From an uncultured Paracoccaceae bacterium (lineage in GTDB: Bacteria > Pseudomonadota > Alphaproteobacteria > Rhodobacterales > Rhodobacteraceae), in assembly GCA_947498415.1 (NCBI GenBank), contig CANMKB010000001.1, positions 1-64,000 of the forward strand: DNA of 64,000 bases. The letters are read 5' to 3'. A model generated the notes under the pieces. That model was not told the origin of the DNA. It searched no databases and saw nothing but the letters and a program-made list of their open reading frames with translations. This document shows positions 63,284 to 64,000 of the stretch, in pieces; positions within the stretch are counted from its first letter, which is position 1; each line of letters starts with the position of its first letter. A program made the translations under genes and the position numbers.

Positions 63284-64000
63284 CTAGCACGCTGCCATCA
63301 AACGATAGACAATTTGCGCTGCAGTGAAATCCCAAGCTGCATTGCCATCTGGCGCCAACTCCACAACATCCAGCCCAACGCAGCGACGCCCTTTTAACGC
63401 GTGTTCGACCAAGCGCAGCGCCTGATAATAGCCCAATCCACCCGGCACCGGGGTGCCCGTCGCCGGCATCAGGCTTGGGTCCAATCCATCCACATCAAAG
63501 CTGACATACACATCTTTTGGGAAATCCTCTGGGAGATCGACGGCATGAATGTTGTCGACCACCAGCGCTTCGGCGTCTTTATAAAACACATTGTGATGCG
63601 CACGGCTTTCCATTTCTTGTTCGCACAATGCCCGCACCCCAAACTGTGCAAGCCGCACCCCCTCTTGCGCCAAAAGATGCATCACTGAGGCATGGCTGTG
63701 CTTATTGCCCTGATATGCAATCCGCAGGTCTGCGTGTGCGTCGATTTGCACAAGCCCAATCGGTTTGTTCAATGCACGCGCCACCCCCATAACGGCGCCG
63801 TAGCTCAGTGAATGCTCCCCTCCAAGGGTGACGGGGAGTTTGCCATCTTTCACAACCGCTTCTGTCCGTTGAGCCAGACGCTCCATCACGTCGGGAAGAT
63901 CACCGGTGCAATCAAGAGGCTGCTGGGTGAAAATCCCCTGCGCGCAAGGTTCTTTCCCAACCGTGATCCGCTCAAGCTCGCTTGAGGCTTCGATGATGGC
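63284..64000 (-). CDS. Arginase/agmatinase family protein (5' end outside window)
   Basis: The frame is open to the window edge, so the N-terminal part is missing. Binuclear manganese motifs GGEHSLSYG, QIDAHADLR and FDVDGLDPSLMPATGTPVPGG are complete. Ureohydrolase that cleaves arginine, agmatine or a guanidino acid to urea and an amine; VELAPDGNAAWDFTAAQ resembles the agmatinase/arginase C-terminus. The gene converges on the cupin gene. Substrate undecided. Confidence 0.92.
   Translation of the reverse strand, partial: AIIEASSELERITVGKEPCAQGIFTQQPLDCTGDLPDVMERLAQRTEAVVKDGKLPVTLGGEHSLSYGAVMGVARALNKPIGLVQIDAHADLRIAYQGNKHSHASVMHLLAQEGVRLAQFGVRALCEQEMESRAHHNVFYKDAEALVVDNIHAVDLPEDFPKDVYVSFDVDGLDPSLMPATGTPVPGGLGYYQALRLVEHALKGRRCVGLDVVELAPDGNAAWDFTAAQIVYRLMAAC

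Overview
The window is chromosomal DNA of an alphaproteobacterium, almost certainly a marine Rhodobacteraceae (Roseobacter-group) strain. The clearest sign is the conserved housekeeping run murA, DUF2948, hisD, UPF0262, low-molecular-weight phosphatase, infA, maf, RNase E/G, yacG, tRNA-Phe at 35-44.5 kb. Everything here was read by eye from sequence and the ORF track; family names come from recognised motifs, not from searches.

Layout. (1) 0.3-8.6 kb: a glycan locus with a phosphohexomutase, two FkbM/Methyltransf_24-like methyltransferases, a GT4 glycosyltransferase with a long helical N-terminus, a MurG/GT28-like glycosyltransferase and a small unknown protein. (2) 8.8-23.4 kb: a type I secretion locus. 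It holds three small or medium secreted proteins of unknown role, a SEL1/TPR periplasmic protein, a NodT/TolC-type outer-membrane lipoprotein, a LuxR-type regulator, an extreme Gln/Asn/Gly low-complexity exoprotein (646 aa), a 662-aa repeat protein, a PrtD-like ABC exporter and an HlyD adaptor. It looks like one system for assembling an extracellular or surface polymer. (3) 23.4-35.1 kb: a transport and thiol-redox block. It holds a TctCBA tricarboxylate transporter with its GntR/FCD regulator, a peroxiredoxin-like protein, two glutathione S-transferases, a SnoaL-like protein and a polar amino-acid ABC transporter. Two decayed copies of one IS3-type element flank it in inverted orientation, and it abuts tRNA-Phe. 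A near-identical 16-bp dyad sits upstream of both transporter operons and probably ties them to the GntR regulator. (4) 35.1-44.75 kb: the housekeeping cluster, interrupted by a TPR-sulfotransferase and an SDR gene, ending at tRNA-Thr(GGT).

(5) 44.72-62.74 kb: an 18-kb integrated element at the 3' end of tRNA-Thr, bounded by a perfect 23-bp direct repeat. It has a tyrosine integrase, repeated arm-like sites inside both ends, a small HTH-like protein, a terminase-small-subunit-like protein, a 1272-aa primase-helicase (PrimPol-like, zinc finger, DUF927), and directly after it about 15 copies of GTTGGACA in two clusters around an A-rich centre. There is also a serine recombinase with its own res-like site and a variable cargo end (lipoprotein, glycine-zipper membrane protein, truncated P-loop ATPase, EEP-family phosphatase/nuclease, and a membrane protein with a 79-residue internal duplication). 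No capsid, portal, large terminase or tail genes are seen. The integrase / regulator / TerS-like / rep-ori plan resembles phage satellites (PICI type). This is the best candidate for an undescribed system.

(6) 62.74-64 kb: chromosome resumes with a secreted cupin protein and the 3' part of an arginase/agmatinase gene cut by the window end.
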